Shown in pieces: positions 34,837 to 44,166 of a DNA stretch of 64,000 nucleotides. The number at the start of each line of letters is the position of its first letter. Positions within the stretch are counted from its first letter, which is position 1. The notes under the pieces were generated by a model that did not search any database, was not told where the DNA came from, and was given only the letters and a program-made list of their open reading frames with translations. Source of the DNA: Leptospira_A sp046736045 (lineage in GTDB: Bacteria; Spirochaetota; Leptospiria; Leptospirales; Leptospiraceae); assembly GCF_046736045.1 (NCBI RefSeq), contig NZ_CP177134.1, forward strand, positions 2,914,001-2,978,000. Reading direction: 5' to 3'. Position numbers and translations under genes: made by a program.

Positions 34837-35712
34837 ATGGATTCCTTTGATTCTTTGGGAGTCTTTTCCTTATTGGAAAAGATATTCCAAATCGACCGAA
34901 CGGAACTGGGGAATTTTGTTCCTAATGAAAACGGAATCACCAATCTGTCCTGGAGTTTTTCCGTAAGGGGAGACAAGTATATGTTCCGTTATCCGGGAGA
35001 ATTATCCCGGTTATTTGTGAATCGGCAAATTGAATACGATGCCTATCAGTCTTTGATTTCCAGGGGAATCCAGGTGTCGGACGAACTTGTTTATCTGGAT
35101 CCACATACCGGAATTAAAATCACAAAGTTCATAGAAAACTTCAAACACCCCGATTTTAAAAATATTTCCGAACTTTCAAGATCCGTTCATTTGATCAAAC
35201 AATTGCATACTTCCGGAATCAAAGTAGATTCCGTTTACGATTTTAAAGAAACATTTTTGAATTATGAAAAATCTTTGCCTGTTGATTTTTTAAACTACGT
35301 CCCTGATTATACTTTACTCCGAAAAAAGTTTTTTAATGTTTTGGATGAATTAAAAATTCCCGCCGATCCGGTCTTCTGTCATACGGATCCGATTCCTTAT
35401 AATTTTCTATTAAAGGAAGATCGGGATTATATTATTGATTTTGAATATGCTTCCATGGGTTTCTATTTATTCGATTTGGCGGCAATGATTGTCTACGGGG
35501 AATTGGATAAAGAATGGCTGCATGTCATTTTGGAAATTTATTCGGGTGAGGCTCCTTCTTCCGATTTGGTATCGGAACTCGCGAAATACGTTGGAATCAC
35601 TTCTATGATTTGGGTCGTTTTTTATCTGGGAGGAATCGGGACCGGTCGTGATTTGGAAATTCAATTGAAAAGCGCATATCGATATGCTTCGTTGTATCTG
35701 GAAAAGTTCTGA
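34837..35712 (+). CDS. choline/thiamine-kinase-like phosphotransferase
   Basis: 291 aa of the APH/choline kinase fold: nucleotide loop NENGITNLSWSFSVRGDKYMFRYPGE, Brenner motif VFCHTDPIPYNFLL (H, D, N all present), and the metal-binding DFE in YIIDFEYASMGFYLFDLA. The pattern is closest to LicA-type choline kinases and ThiK thiamine kinases. Since it stands in a run with thiM, thiamine as substrate is attractive, but choline is equally possible from sequence alone. It ends the rightward cluster and faces the outer-membrane-type gene. Confidence 0.8.
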   Translation: MDSFDSLGVFSLLEKIFQIDRTELGNFVPNENGITNLSWSFSVRGDKYMFRYPGELSRLFVNRQIEYDAYQSLISRGIQVSDELVYLDPHTGIKITKFIENFKHPDFKNISELSRSVHLIKQLHTSGIKVDSVYDFKETFLNYEKSLPVDFLNYVPDYTLLRKKFFNVLDELKIPADPVFCHTDPIPYNFLLKEDRDYIIDFEYASMGFYLFDLAAMIVYGELDKEWLHVILEIYSGEAPSSDLVSELAKYVGITSMIWVVFYLGGIGTGRDLEIQLKSAYRYASLYLEKF

Positions 35713-35759
35713 ATCCGATTGATCTATTTTCAAAACGGATTCGGAAACTAAAGACTCCT

Positions 35760-37052
35760 CTAAATTTTCATCGTATAACCTAGGTTAAAAAAGAAGATAC
35801 TATGAATTATATGCTGCTGTTGATAGTGCTGGATCAATTCCCTTTTTACAAGTTCGTTCGGGGAATTTGTTGAAATCTGATTCAATATGTATTGGTTCGC
35901 ATAACCGAATACTTTCGATGGGTCGATCACTTTTCCGTCGTTTTGATTTGTATCCGCATAGATCCCGTCACTCGGAGTATAGGATGCATTGTCTACCAGG
36001 GAAGGAGTTTCTCTATACATCATGTTCATTGCAAAAAAGAATTTTAAATAATCGAATTGCAATCTGGGACTGATATCGCTGACTCCTTTTTTCCGATCCA
36101 CATTGTCATTCACGTCCGCATAACCGACTACAAGGCTGGGAGTGATTCTGAATTTTTCACCCTTAAAAAATTCATGACTCAGAGAAAGCCTGTAATTATG
36201 TGTGCCTTGAAATACTCCTCCGTAATCATTTAGCATTTTATTGTTCATGCTGAATTGCGGATTCAACCATTCCAAAACGGGAGGTTTCCAGCCGATCACC
36301 CAATAACCTCTCATCACATAAATAGGATCGTTGGCATTGATGAATAAAAATCCCGCAGAAAAAACTCCAAGCCTTGTTTCATGATCATACATTGCGCGGG
36401 TAAAAAGATAATCGGGTAGTCCGTTTTTTTCCTTTCTGGTTCGAACTTGAGTCGGATCATAGAGAAGACTTCCGGAAGCCAGAGATTTATTCACTATATC
36501 CGTTTGATCCGCACCACCGGGAGTGGATTGCAATCTAAGATCCGAATCCGTATTGGTTCTGTCGACCAACGGATTCATGATCGTCATTCCCAGCTTGAAT
36601 TGTTTTGGTAAACCTAACAGTTCTATGCTGGAAGTGAGAAAATAGGATTCGTAAACATCTTTGTAATGTTTATGATTTCGTCTGGCTTGTCTTTCTCCGA
36701 ATAAATCCGAACCTTGAAACGCACCGTCATTGGAAACTGATTGGGATAGTAGTAGGGAATGCTCCGGTAGCGAATTCGTATTGGAAGGTGAGGTAACCGG
36801 GCCTGTGGGAACACTTTCGTCTACAACAAGTTCCGGGGTTGGGCTTTGGGAATCGGGAACCATTTTAAGAATTTTATCTTTTTTGATCCGGATGAAAATT
36901 CCGTTTTTATCTATGATTTCCAGTTCTTTGTCGGTATCTTTTTCTACGGTAACATTTTCGAACGTTTTCCCGCTGGTAGTGATGACTGTAATTCCGTAAA
37001 CGGAACTGAGGTTTACCAGTATGGATAAAATAAAAAATCCGGATAATCTGCT
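35760..37052 (-). CDS. outer-membrane-type protein
   Basis: About 430 aa. From the second Met (37052) a signal peptide MSRLSGFFILSILVNLSSVYG is evident. Residues 22-70 are a small beta domain (TVITTSGKTFENVTVEKD ... IIDKNGIFIRIKKDKIL) of the kind seen at the N-terminus of spirochaetal exported proteins. A Ser/Pro/Thr linker and a long segment of alternating hydrophobic residues follow, closing in FFFNLGYTMKI. This suggests a beta-barrel. Unlike its neighbours it is transcribed leftward, inside the region that splits rbfA from truB. Function unknown. Confidence 0.65.
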   Translation of the reverse strand, partial: SRLSGFFILSILVNLSSVYGITVITTSGKTFENVTVEKDTDKELEIIDKNGIFIRIKKDKILKMVPDSQSPTPELVVDESVPTGPVTSPSNTNSLPEHSLLLSQSVSNDGAFQGSDLFGERQARRNHKHYKDVYESYFLTSSIELLGLPKQFKLGMTIMNPLVDRTNTDSDLRLQSTPGGADQTDIVNKSLASGSLLYDPTQVRTRKEKNGLPDYLFTRAMYDHETRLGVFSAGFLFINANDPIYVMRGYWVIGWKPPVLEWLNPQFSMNNKMLNDYGGVFQGTHNYRLSLSHEFFKGEKFRITPSLVVGYADVNDNVDRKKGVSDISPRLQFDYLKFFFAMNMMYRETPSLVDNASYTPSDGIYADTNQNDGKVIDPSKVFGYANQYILNQISTNSPNELVKRELIQHYQQQHIIHSIFFFNLGYTMKI

Positions 37053-37253
37053 CATACAAACCATTAACTGGGATTCGATTTATTTATCATCCATTTCAAT
37101 ATTCTTGAAATATGGAAAAAATAAAATTCTGATTTTCATTTTCAAAATCTTTTCTAAAAACAAAATCCGAAGACCCCGGATTGATTTTCTTAAAATCGGG
37201 GACTAACAATCTATTTGACTCACAGGTTGGAACGGATTTTCCTCTAACCAAGT

Positions 37254-38189
37254 ATGGCTCAACACGAAAGATCCGGTTATTTATTTGTGAACAAATCGGA
37301 AGGACTCACTTCTTCGGATGTGGTCATTCGTTTGAAGAAACGTTTGCATTTGGATTCCATAGGTCATACGGGAACTTTGGATCGGTTTGCTGAAGGTTTA
37401 CTGATCATTCCTTATGGAGATTATACTGCATTTTCCGAGTTATTTCTCGGGTTGGACAAATCCTATTATGCGGAAGTGATTTTAGGAAAAAGAACGGATT
37501 CGGGAGATCCGGACGGAGAGCTCGTTGATAAATGGGATGAGTGGAAGACAAAATCCCATTTATCGTCGGACGATTTTTCCAAAGACCGGCTTGCTTCCGA
37601 GCTTGCAAAAATCACTTCCTGGACGGAACAAAAGGCTCCTTTACTTTCCGCGCTCAAGGTGGATGGGATGAGACAGTCCGACCATGTCAGGCGAGGCAGA
37701 GAGGTAAAAGAAAAAATCAGAAATATACAGATCCATAAAGTTTGGGATTGTGAACCCAATCCGAATGGATTTTCATTTCGGATACATGTGAGTTCAGGAA
37801 CTTATATTCGCAAAATCGTAATGGATCTTTCCGATCTTTGGGGAGTGCCTCTGCAATTGGGAAGGTTGGTTCGGGAAACCATTGGTCCTTGGGGACTCGC
37901 CGGGTCACTTCCTTATGAAACGATTGAGTTTGAAGATTCCCGAACCTGGCAGGAGGTTTTGCCATTGCCATACAGATACCTGGATGAAAGAGAAACGATT
38001 TCCGTCATCCACGGAGGGTATATCTGGGACAAACTGCCTAAGGCTACGGAAACCGGATTTTACTTTTTGGAAGAGGCTACCGGTCAAATTTTAGCCTGGT
38101 GTCGGTACCAAGACAAGTCAGAGCATTTGCCCTATCGTTACAGGAAAGTATTTTTTAATCCTTCTCAAAAAATTATGTTTTCTAATTGA
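37254..38189 (+). CDS. truB: tRNA pseudouridine-55 synthase
   Basis: 311 aa with the TruB start GYLFVNKSEGLTSSDVVIRLKK and the catalytic block GHTGTLDRFAEGLLIIPYG, where the nucleophilic aspartate is kept but the usual following proline is Arg. Also IHVSSGTYIRKIVMDL. The enzyme makes pseudouridine 55 in the T loop of tRNAs. rpsO follows after 25 bases, the standard truB-rpsO-pnp order. Confidence 0.95.
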   Translation: MAQHERSGYLFVNKSEGLTSSDVVIRLKKRLHLDSIGHTGTLDRFAEGLLIIPYGDYTAFSELFLGLDKSYYAEVILGKRTDSGDPDGELVDKWDEWKTKSHLSSDDFSKDRLASELAKITSWTEQKAPLLSALKVDGMRQSDHVRRGREVKEKIRNIQIHKVWDCEPNPNGFSFRIHVSSGTYIRKIVMDLSDLWGVPLQLGRLVRETIGPWGLAGSLPYETIEFEDSRTWQEVLPLPYRYLDERETISVIHGGYIWDKLPKATETGFYFLEEATGQILAWCRYQDKSEHLPYRYRKVFFNPSQKIMFSN

Positions 38190-38214
38190 AGGGTTTTTAG
38201 AATTTGGAGGAAAT

Positions 38215-38481
38215 ATGATCACAAAAGAACAAAAACAGCAGATCATTGCCACTCACGGTAGCAAACCAAATGATACTGGATCTGCAGAAGTACAAATTGC
38301 CCTACTTGACTCTAGAATCAAGGATCTTACTGAACACTTTAAGGCAAATAAGAAAGATTTCCACTCTAGACGCGGTCTCCTTGCTATGGTGAACCAAAGA
38401 AAGAGTCTTTTGGAATACTTAAAAAGATCTAATATAGATAGTTACAGAAAGCTGATTGAAAAACTCGGCCTTAGGAAATAA
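38215..38481 (+). CDS. rpsO: 30S ribosomal protein S15
   Basis: 88 aa, the usual length, with the S15 signature KPNDTGSAEVQIALLDSRIKDL and DFHSRRGLLAMVNQRKSLLEYL. A strong GGAGG ribosome-binding site precedes the ATG. pnp begins five bases after the stop, so the two are co-expressed. Confidence 0.98.
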   Translation: MITKEQKQQIIATHGSKPNDTGSAEVQIALLDSRIKDLTEHFKANKKDFHSRRGLLAMVNQRKSLLEYLKRSNIDSYRKLIEKLGLRK

Positions 38482-38486
38482 TTCCT

Positions 38487-40577
38487 ATGGCTACAGAGTT
38501 CACCGGCTCATGGGGTAGAGACTCTATCACCATCGAAACCGGCAAATGGGCGAAACAAGCTCATGGGTCGGTTGTATATAAGACTGGAAATTTGGTTTTG
38601 TTAGCAACTGTTTGTGCAGCTGATGAACCGAAAGAAGGACAAGATTTTTTCCCACTAACTTGCGAATACGCAGAAAAATTGTATTCTGTTGGACGTTTCC
38701 CTGGCGGATACTTCAAAAGAGAAGCAAAACCTCCCGAACACGAAGTACTTTTATCTCGTATCATCGATAGACCGATACGCCCGATGTTCCCGGAAGGATA
38801 TTTTTCCGAAGTACAATTACAAGTCCAAGTTCTTTCCGCAGACAAACAAGTGTCAGTGGCAGGACATGCGATTAGCGCGGCTTCTGCGGCACTATCCGTG
38901 TCTCCCATTCCATTTGCCGGCCCGATTGCGGGTGCAAGAATCGGAAGAATCGACGGACAATTCATACTCAATCCTACCAACGAAGAAATTACAAGATCCG
39001 ATCTGGATTTGATCGTTGCAGGAACCAAAGATGCCATCGTAATGATCGAAGGGGAAGCACAGGAAATATCCAAAGAGGATATGATGAATGCTCTTCGATT
39101 TGCTCAGGAACAACTGAAGGTAGCCGTTGAATTGCAAGAAAGTCTGGTACAGAAACTAGGAGTGACTAAAAAAGCGGTCACTCTCAAAGCTCCTGACAAA
39201 GACCTTCATGCAAAAATCCGCGACTTTGCTTTTGCGAAACTTACGGCGGCAAATAAAAACGCTGAAAAAGCAAAACGTAACGAAGATATCAAAAAAATTA
39301 ATGACGAAACGGTAAAACACTTCAAAGAGCTTTTGGCTCCCGAAGATAAAACCAAAGACATCAAACATTTCCTTCATGAATTGGAATACGAAGTAGTTCG
39401 TGAACTAGTGTTAAATGATGGAATTCGTTTCGACGGAAGAAAAACGGATGAAATCCGTCCTATCTCCTGCGAGATTGATGTTCTTCCCGGTGCGCATGGT
39501 TCTGCTGTTTTCACAAGAGGTCAAACTCAATCTTTGGGCGTGATCACTTTGGGCAGCACTTCGGATAACCAACGTTATGAAACGCTGGAAGGTCAGAAAG
39601 AAAAGAATTTCATGCTTCATTACAATTTCCCTGCGTTCTCCGTCGGGGAAGTGAGACGATCTTCCGGTCCGGGAAGACGTGAAATCGGACATGGAAATTT
39701 GGCTGAAAGAGCTTTGAAAAAAGTTCTGCCACCACAAGCTGACTTTCCTTATGTGATCCGTGTCGTATCTGAAATCTTAGAATCCAATGGTTCTTCTTCT
39801 ATGGCTTCCGTTTGTTCCGGAACACTTGCTTTGATGGCAGGTGGTGTTCCCATTCACGCTCCCGTTTCCGGGATTGCGATGGGACTTTTTTCCGATGACA
39901 AAGGTCGTTATGCGGTATTGTCCGATATTGCAGGGATAGAAGATCATTTTGGTGATATGGACTTTAAACTTGCGGGAACCAAAAAAGGCATAACAGCTTT
40001 TCAAATGGACCTAAAGGTGAACGGTCTCGGTTTGGAAGTTTTACAAAAGGCCATCGAACAAGCGCAAATCGGTCGTGATCATATCCTTGGGGAAATGAAC
40101 AAAGCGATTTCCGGCGTGAAAGATGATCTTTCTTCCAATGCTCCTCGCATCACTCTCAAACAAATTCCTAAAGATCGAATTGGTGAACTCATTGGCCCTG
40201 GTGGAAAAATGATTCGCGCCATTATCGAACAATCCGGATCTGAAATCTCTGTGGATGATAGCGGTAAAGTAACCATCGCATCTCCAAGTGAAACTTCCAA
40301 AGAGAAAGCAATTGCTATGATTGATGGAATCTTTGAAGAGATCGAAGTAGGGAAAATCTACGAAGGAACAATCAAACGTATCGCTGACTTCGGCGCATTC
40401 GTAGAAATCCTTCCTGGAAAAGAAGGTCTTTGCCATATTTCCAAACTAGACGTGAAACGAGTTCAGTCGGTTCGGGATATCGTATCGGAAGGTCAAAAAA
40501 TTCAAGTGAAGGTCATCTCTGTTGATAAAACAGGAAAGATTGATCTTTCTCGTAAAGACGTTCTCTTAGACAACTAA
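38487..40577 (+). CDS. pnp: polynucleotide phosphorylase
   Basis: 696 aa: two RNase PH-like domains (the first with GQDFFPLTCEYAEKLYSVGRFPGG-type text, the second with RPISCEIDVLPGAHGSAVFTRG and SSSMASVCSGTLALM), a KH domain (IGELIGPGGKMIRAIIE) and a C-terminal S1 domain (IADFGAFVEILPGKEGLCHISKL). It degrades RNA 3' to 5' phosphorolytically and is part of the degradosome. Immediately downstream of rpsO, as usual. Confidence 0.98.
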   Translation: MATEFTGSWGRDSITIETGKWAKQAHGSVVYKTGNLVLLATVCAADEPKEGQDFFPLTCEYAEKLYSVGRFPGGYFKREAKPPEHEVLLSRIIDRPIRPMFPEGYFSEVQLQVQVLSADKQVSVAGHAISAASAALSVSPIPFAGPIAGARIGRIDGQFILNPTNEEITRSDLDLIVAGTKDAIVMIEGEAQEISKEDMMNALRFAQEQLKVAVELQESLVQKLGVTKKAVTLKAPDKDLHAKIRDFAFAKLTAANKNAEKAKRNEDIKKINDETVKHFKELLAPEDKTKDIKHFLHELEYEVVRELVLNDGIRFDGRKTDEIRPISCEIDVLPGAHGSAVFTRGQTQSLGVITLGSTSDNQRYETLEGQKEKNFMLHYNFPAFSVGEVRRSSGPGRREIGHGNLAERALKKVLPPQADFPYVIRVVSEILESNGSSSMASVCSGTLALMAGGVPIHAPVSGIAMGLFSDDKGRYAVLSDIAGIEDHFGDMDFKLAGTKKGITAFQMDLKVNGLGLEVLQKAIEQAQIGRDHILGEMNKAISGVKDDLSSNAPRITLKQIPKDRIGELIGPGGKMIRAIIEQSGSEISVDDSGKVTIASPSETSKEKAIAMIDGIFEEIEVGKIYEGTIKRIADFGAFVEILPGKEGLCHISKLDVKRVQSVRDIVSEGQKIQVKVISVDKTGKIDLSRKDVLLDN

Positions 40578-40585
40578 AAACATTC

Positions 40586-40611
40586 TCCCTTCTTCTTATC
40601 AGAGGAAGGGA
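40586..40611 (+). terminator. hairpin between pnp and the M16 protease gene
   Basis: TCCCTTCTTC pairs with GAGGAAGGGA (9 of 10) around a 6-base loop, directly after pnp. No U-run follows, so it may act as an RNA-processing or partial attenuation signal instead of a terminator. Confidence 0.4.
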
Positions 40612-40624
40612 AAGGTAGGTATTT

Positions 40625-41908
40625 TTGCCTTCTTCGTCTGACGATTTCTACCGCACAGTTCTTCCCAACGGTTTAACAGTTTTATTCCAACCCATGAAGC
40701 ATGCAGCTTCCATGGGAGTCGGTCTTTTTGTCAAAGAAGGATCGCTTGCGGAAACCAAACAAGAGTTAGGCTATTTTCACTTTTTAGAGCATATGCTTTT
40801 TAAAGATTCTGAAAACAGAACTTCCAAACAAATTGCCACTGAGATCGAGAGAGTCGGGGGAATCTTAAACGGTTCTACCAGCAGAGAATATACCCAATAC
40901 TATGTGATTTCCATCAAAGACAAAGCCGAGCTTGCTTTCGATATTTTGTCCGATATGATCTATCGTCCTTTGTTTCGGGAAGAAGACGTCAAAGTGGAAA
41001 GAGGCGTGGTGATTGAGGAAATGCGTTCTTATGAAGATGCGCCCGATGATTTTGTTTATGATTATTATTTCAGAAATATATTCGGAAAGTCCCCATACGG
41101 CCGCGATATCATAGGTACCAAAGAATCCGTAACAGGCGTTACTAAAAAGTCGATTCGTAAATTTTACGAAAAACATTATTTTCCGTCGAATATGGTGTTG
41201 TCCGTTTCGGGGAATTTCAAATGGGATGAAGTTCTGCGTCTTGCTCGTAAGTATTTTCCTTTTGAAAATCCGAAAGGCAAAGAAAGTAACCCCATCGTAT
41301 TGCCATCACCTAAAAAACATTATACGAAACATCTTTCCCGTAGAAAAATAGAACAGTTCAATATCATGCTCGGTGCAAACGGAACCCCCCGTAACTTCAA
41401 AGATGTGACTGTGACACAACTCATGTCCACGATTTTAGGTGGTGGGATGGCTTCGCGGCTTTTCCAAAACATCCGTGAAAAAGAAGGGCTTTGTTATTCC
41501 ATTTATTCTTTTCCGTCTTTTTACCGTTCTACGGGACTTTTTTCCATTTCCTGCGCCACTTCGAAAGAAAAGGCAAACCAATGTGTGGGTTTGATCTTAA
41601 AAGAATTGGATACCCTTGTTAAGAACGGATTCACAGAACGTGAGTTAGAAGATGCAAAATCCAATCAATTGGGCGGAATGGCGATCGGTTACGAACTGCC
41701 CGAAAACAGAATGAACAATATCGGTCTCCAGGATATTTATTTTGGAAAATACTATTCTTTGCAAGAAAGGATAACCGCATTGAAATCAGTAACGCTTGAT
41801 GAATTGAACGAAAGGGCGAAACTCTGTTTTTCCATTCCTGAATTTCATCTCTCCTGTGTAGGGGATATGAGCGAATCCGCATTCCAAAAAATCCCGACAT
41901 CCTTATGA
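40625..41908 (+). CDS. M16-family zinc peptidase
   Basis: 427 aa with the inverted zinc motif HFLEHMLFKD (HxxEH), the downstream glutamate region RGVVIEEMRSYED, and the C-terminal R/Y-type block GGGMASRLFQNIREKEGLCYSIYSF. This matches the processing-peptidase-like M16B group that follows pnp in many bacteria. It starts at TTG 40625 after a GGTAGG segment. Its stop overlaps the dut ATG by 4 bases. Confidence 0.93.
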   Translation: MPSSSDDFYRTVLPNGLTVLFQPMKHAASMGVGLFVKEGSLAETKQELGYFHFLEHMLFKDSENRTSKQIATEIERVGGILNGSTSREYTQYYVISIKDKAELAFDILSDMIYRPLFREEDVKVERGVVIEEMRSYEDAPDDFVYDYYFRNIFGKSPYGRDIIGTKESVTGVTKKSIRKFYEKHYFPSNMVLSVSGNFKWDEVLRLARKYFPFENPKGKESNPIVLPSPKKHYTKHLSRRKIEQFNIMLGANGTPRNFKDVTVTQLMSTILGGGMASRLFQNIREKEGLCYSIYSFPSFYRSTGLFSISCATSKEKANQCVGLILKELDTLVKNGFTERELEDAKSNQLGGMAIGYELPENRMNNIGLQDIYFGKYYSLQERITALKSVTLDELNERAKLCFSIPEFHLSCVGDMSESAFQKIPTSL

Positions 41909-42342
41909 TCCAAGTTTCCATCCAAATCCTAAATCCAAAAGCGGCTTTGCCGGAAAGAAAAACGGACGGTGCCGCAGGCTACGATCTGAGTGCCTGTCTG
42001 GATGCTCCGATCCATTTGCCGGTGGGTGAAGTCGTTTTGGTTCCCACAGGGCTTGCCTTTGCCATTCCCCAAGGATTTGAAGGTCAGGTGAGGCCGAGAT
42101 CCGGTTTTTCTACCAAAAACAGAATTGTGATGCCGAACGCTCCCGGAACCGTAGATTCTGACTATCGGGGAGAGATCTTTGTTCCTCTTTTGAATCTAGG
42201 GAAATCCGACTTTTTGTTGGAAAATGGAACTAGAATCGCACAAATCCTGATCAAACGTTATGAGGTGGTTGCATTCAATGTGGTACCTACCCTCGAAACT
42301 ACCGATCGGGGGACAGGCGGCTTCGGAAGCACCGGAAAATAA
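41905..42342 (+). CDS. dut: dUTP diphosphatase
   Basis: 145 aa trimeric-type dUTPase with motifs AAGYDLSA, PRSGFSTKN, GTVDSDYRGEI and the C-terminal RGTGGFGSTGK lid. It hydrolyses dUTP to dUMP, keeping uracil out of DNA and feeding dTMP synthesis. Coupled to the M16 gene by ATGA overlap. Length is normal. Confidence 0.96.
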   Translation: MIQVSIQILNPKAALPERKTDGAAGYDLSACLDAPIHLPVGEVVLVPTGLAFAIPQGFEGQVRPRSGFSTKNRIVMPNAPGTVDSDYRGEIFVPLLNLGKSDFLLENGTRIAQILIKRYEVVAFNVVPTLETTDRGTGGFGSTGK

Positions 42343-42415
42343 GACATAAATCAGAAAAAAGACACTTACTGTTTTTCCGAAATCGGTCGATAGGTTTCGA
42401 AAGAGGTGCTTTTGT

Positions 42416-43213
42416 ATGATGAGGTCACTTTGGACCGGCGCTACCGGAATGATTGCTCAGCAGTTTCATATTGATACTGTTGCCAACAACCTTGCAAACG
42501 TTAATACAACTGGATTTAAAAAGAACCGAGTTGATTTTGAAGATTTAGTTTACCAACACCAGGTATTGGCGGGCACCCCTGCGAGTTCCGTTTCCGAAAT
42601 TCCAACCGGTGTGAATGTGGGTCATGGTGTGAAAGTCGCCGCCACACAAAAGTTATTCGAAATCGGTTCTTTTCAAGCCACAGGAAACAAATTGGATTTG
42701 GCTCTTACCGGTGAAATGGGATTTTTCAAGATTCAAATGCCGGATGGAACTTTCTCCTATTCCAGAGACGGATCCTTTAAAATAGATTCCAATCAACAAG
42801 TTGTAACATCTAACGGTTATTTATTGGAGCCGCCGATCATCCTTCCTGAAAATGCAATTTTAAATACACTCTCCATCGCAGAAGAGGGAGAAGTGACAGT
42901 GAAGATAGGGAATGACATTCGTCCCACTACAATCGGACAGATTGAACTCTATCGTTTTGTAAACCCTGCGGGTTTGCAGGCTGTGGGAAAAAACCTTTTC
43001 CGTGAAACGGTTGCTTCCGGTCCTGAAATTCCGGGAATGCCCGGACAGGAAGGATACGGAGGAGTGCTGCAAGGTTTTCTTGAAATGAGTAACGTAAAAA
43101 TCGTGGAAGAGATGGTGAATATGATCGTAGCTCAAAGAGCGTATGAATCAAATTCCAAAACCATCCAAACTTCGGATAACATGCTTTCTACGGCGATCGG
43201 CTTAAAACGATAA
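42416..43213 (+). CDS. flgG: flagellar distal rod protein FlgG
   Basis: 265 aa with the rod/hook N-terminal signature MRSLWTGATGMIAQQFHIDTVANNLANVNTTGFKK and the C-terminal heptad region SNVKIVEEMVNMIVAQRAYESNSKTIQTSDNML. Forms the distal rod of the periplasmic flagellum. Starts the flgG-flgA-flgH-flgI-flgJ run. GAGGTG lies upstream. A second FlgG/FlgF-type protein occurs at 52052. Confidence 0.95.
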   Translation: MMRSLWTGATGMIAQQFHIDTVANNLANVNTTGFKKNRVDFEDLVYQHQVLAGTPASSVSEIPTGVNVGHGVKVAATQKLFEIGSFQATGNKLDLALTGEMGFFKIQMPDGTFSYSRDGSFKIDSNQQVVTSNGYLLEPPIILPENAILNTLSIAEEGEVTVKIGNDIRPTTIGQIELYRFVNPAGLQAVGKNLFRETVASGPEIPGMPGQEGYGGVLQGFLEMSNVKIVEEMVNMIVAQRAYESNSKTIQTSDNMLSTAIGLKR

Positions 43214-43230
43214 GATAAAGATATAGAATC

Positions 43231-44166
43231 ATGAGAAAGGCAGTATTGATTTTGACTTTTGGAATTTGCGCTAACTATTTGTTAGCATCCGAATCCCAAA
43301 CCAGCCAAAAATTATACCTAAAGAATAAAATCATCATTCATTCTGAAGAAGTGAGTGCTGATGATTTATTTCCTTGGAAATCTACCTGGAATCCTGTTCT
43401 ATATCAAAATGTAAAATCACCTCTTTTTTTGAAACCGGAAGAGGTAACAGCCCGATTGAATTCCATCTCGAAAGAAACCGCGAATCAAGTGGAATGGGAA
43501 GTGAAAGGCACGAAAACATTGGTGCTTCCTTTGGTGAAACCGGTTGAATCAATTCAGCTGGAAGCTAAACTAAAAGAATATCTGCAAGATAATTACGGGT
43601 TGGATGAAAACCAATTTAGAATTCATTACGAAGGAAATGGGATTAAAATTCCTTCTTCGGGTGTGGAACTGGTTTGGAGAAGGATGGGAAATAAATTTCA
43701 CGGAGGAAAAAGGATTTTTCCTCTGGATTTGTATTCCGACAACCAACTCATACATTCTTATCCTTTAACATTTGTAATTGAAGAAAAAAAAGAAGCTTGG
43801 TTTGCAAAACGACTGATTGTTTCGAAACAAATCGTTGTAGCGAATGATGTTGAAAAACGCTCTTTCTTCAGTTCCGATTCTTTTGAAGAATATGATTTGG
43901 AAAATCCGATTGGCAAAACCGCTTTGAATGAAATCCCTGAAGACAAACCCATTCAGAAAAAACAATTACGCCTTCTTCATATGATCGAAAGAGGACAGGA
44001 AGTCCAACTGGTTTATACTGCCGGAAATATAATGATCAAAGTCAAATCCCGGGCTTTGGAATCCGGAAATGAAGGAGACAAGATCGATCTTCTCAACATC
44101 ACTTCCAATAAAAAATTGGAAGGAAAAATTCAATCGCCTGGCGTTTGTTTATTGGAGTCCGAGTGA
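43231..44166 (+). CDS. flgA: flagellar P-ring assembly chaperone FlgA
   Basis: 311 aa with a signal peptide (KAVLILTFGICANYLLA). The C-terminal SAF-like region (KRLIVSKQIVVANDVEKR ... KKQLRLLHMIERGQEVQLVYTAGNIMIKVKSRALESG NEGD) is typical of FlgA, which escorts FlgI to form the P ring in the periplasm. The assignment is supported by the following flgH and flgI. The N-terminal half is poorly conserved, as is normal. The stop shares one base with the flgH ATG. Confidence 0.85.
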   Translation: MRKAVLILTFGICANYLLASESQTSQKLYLKNKIIIHSEEVSADDLFPWKSTWNPVLYQNVKSPLFLKPEEVTARLNSISKETANQVEWEVKGTKTLVLPLVKPVESIQLEAKLKEYLQDNYGLDENQFRIHYEGNGIKIPSSGVELVWRRMGNKFHGGKRIFPLDLYSDNQLIHSYPLTFVIEEKKEAWFAKRLIVSKQIVVANDVEKRSFFSSDSFEEYDLENPIGKTALNEIPEDKPIQKKQLRLLHMIERGQEVQLVYTAGNIMIKVKSRALESGNEGDKIDLLNITSNKKLEGKIQSPGVCLLESE

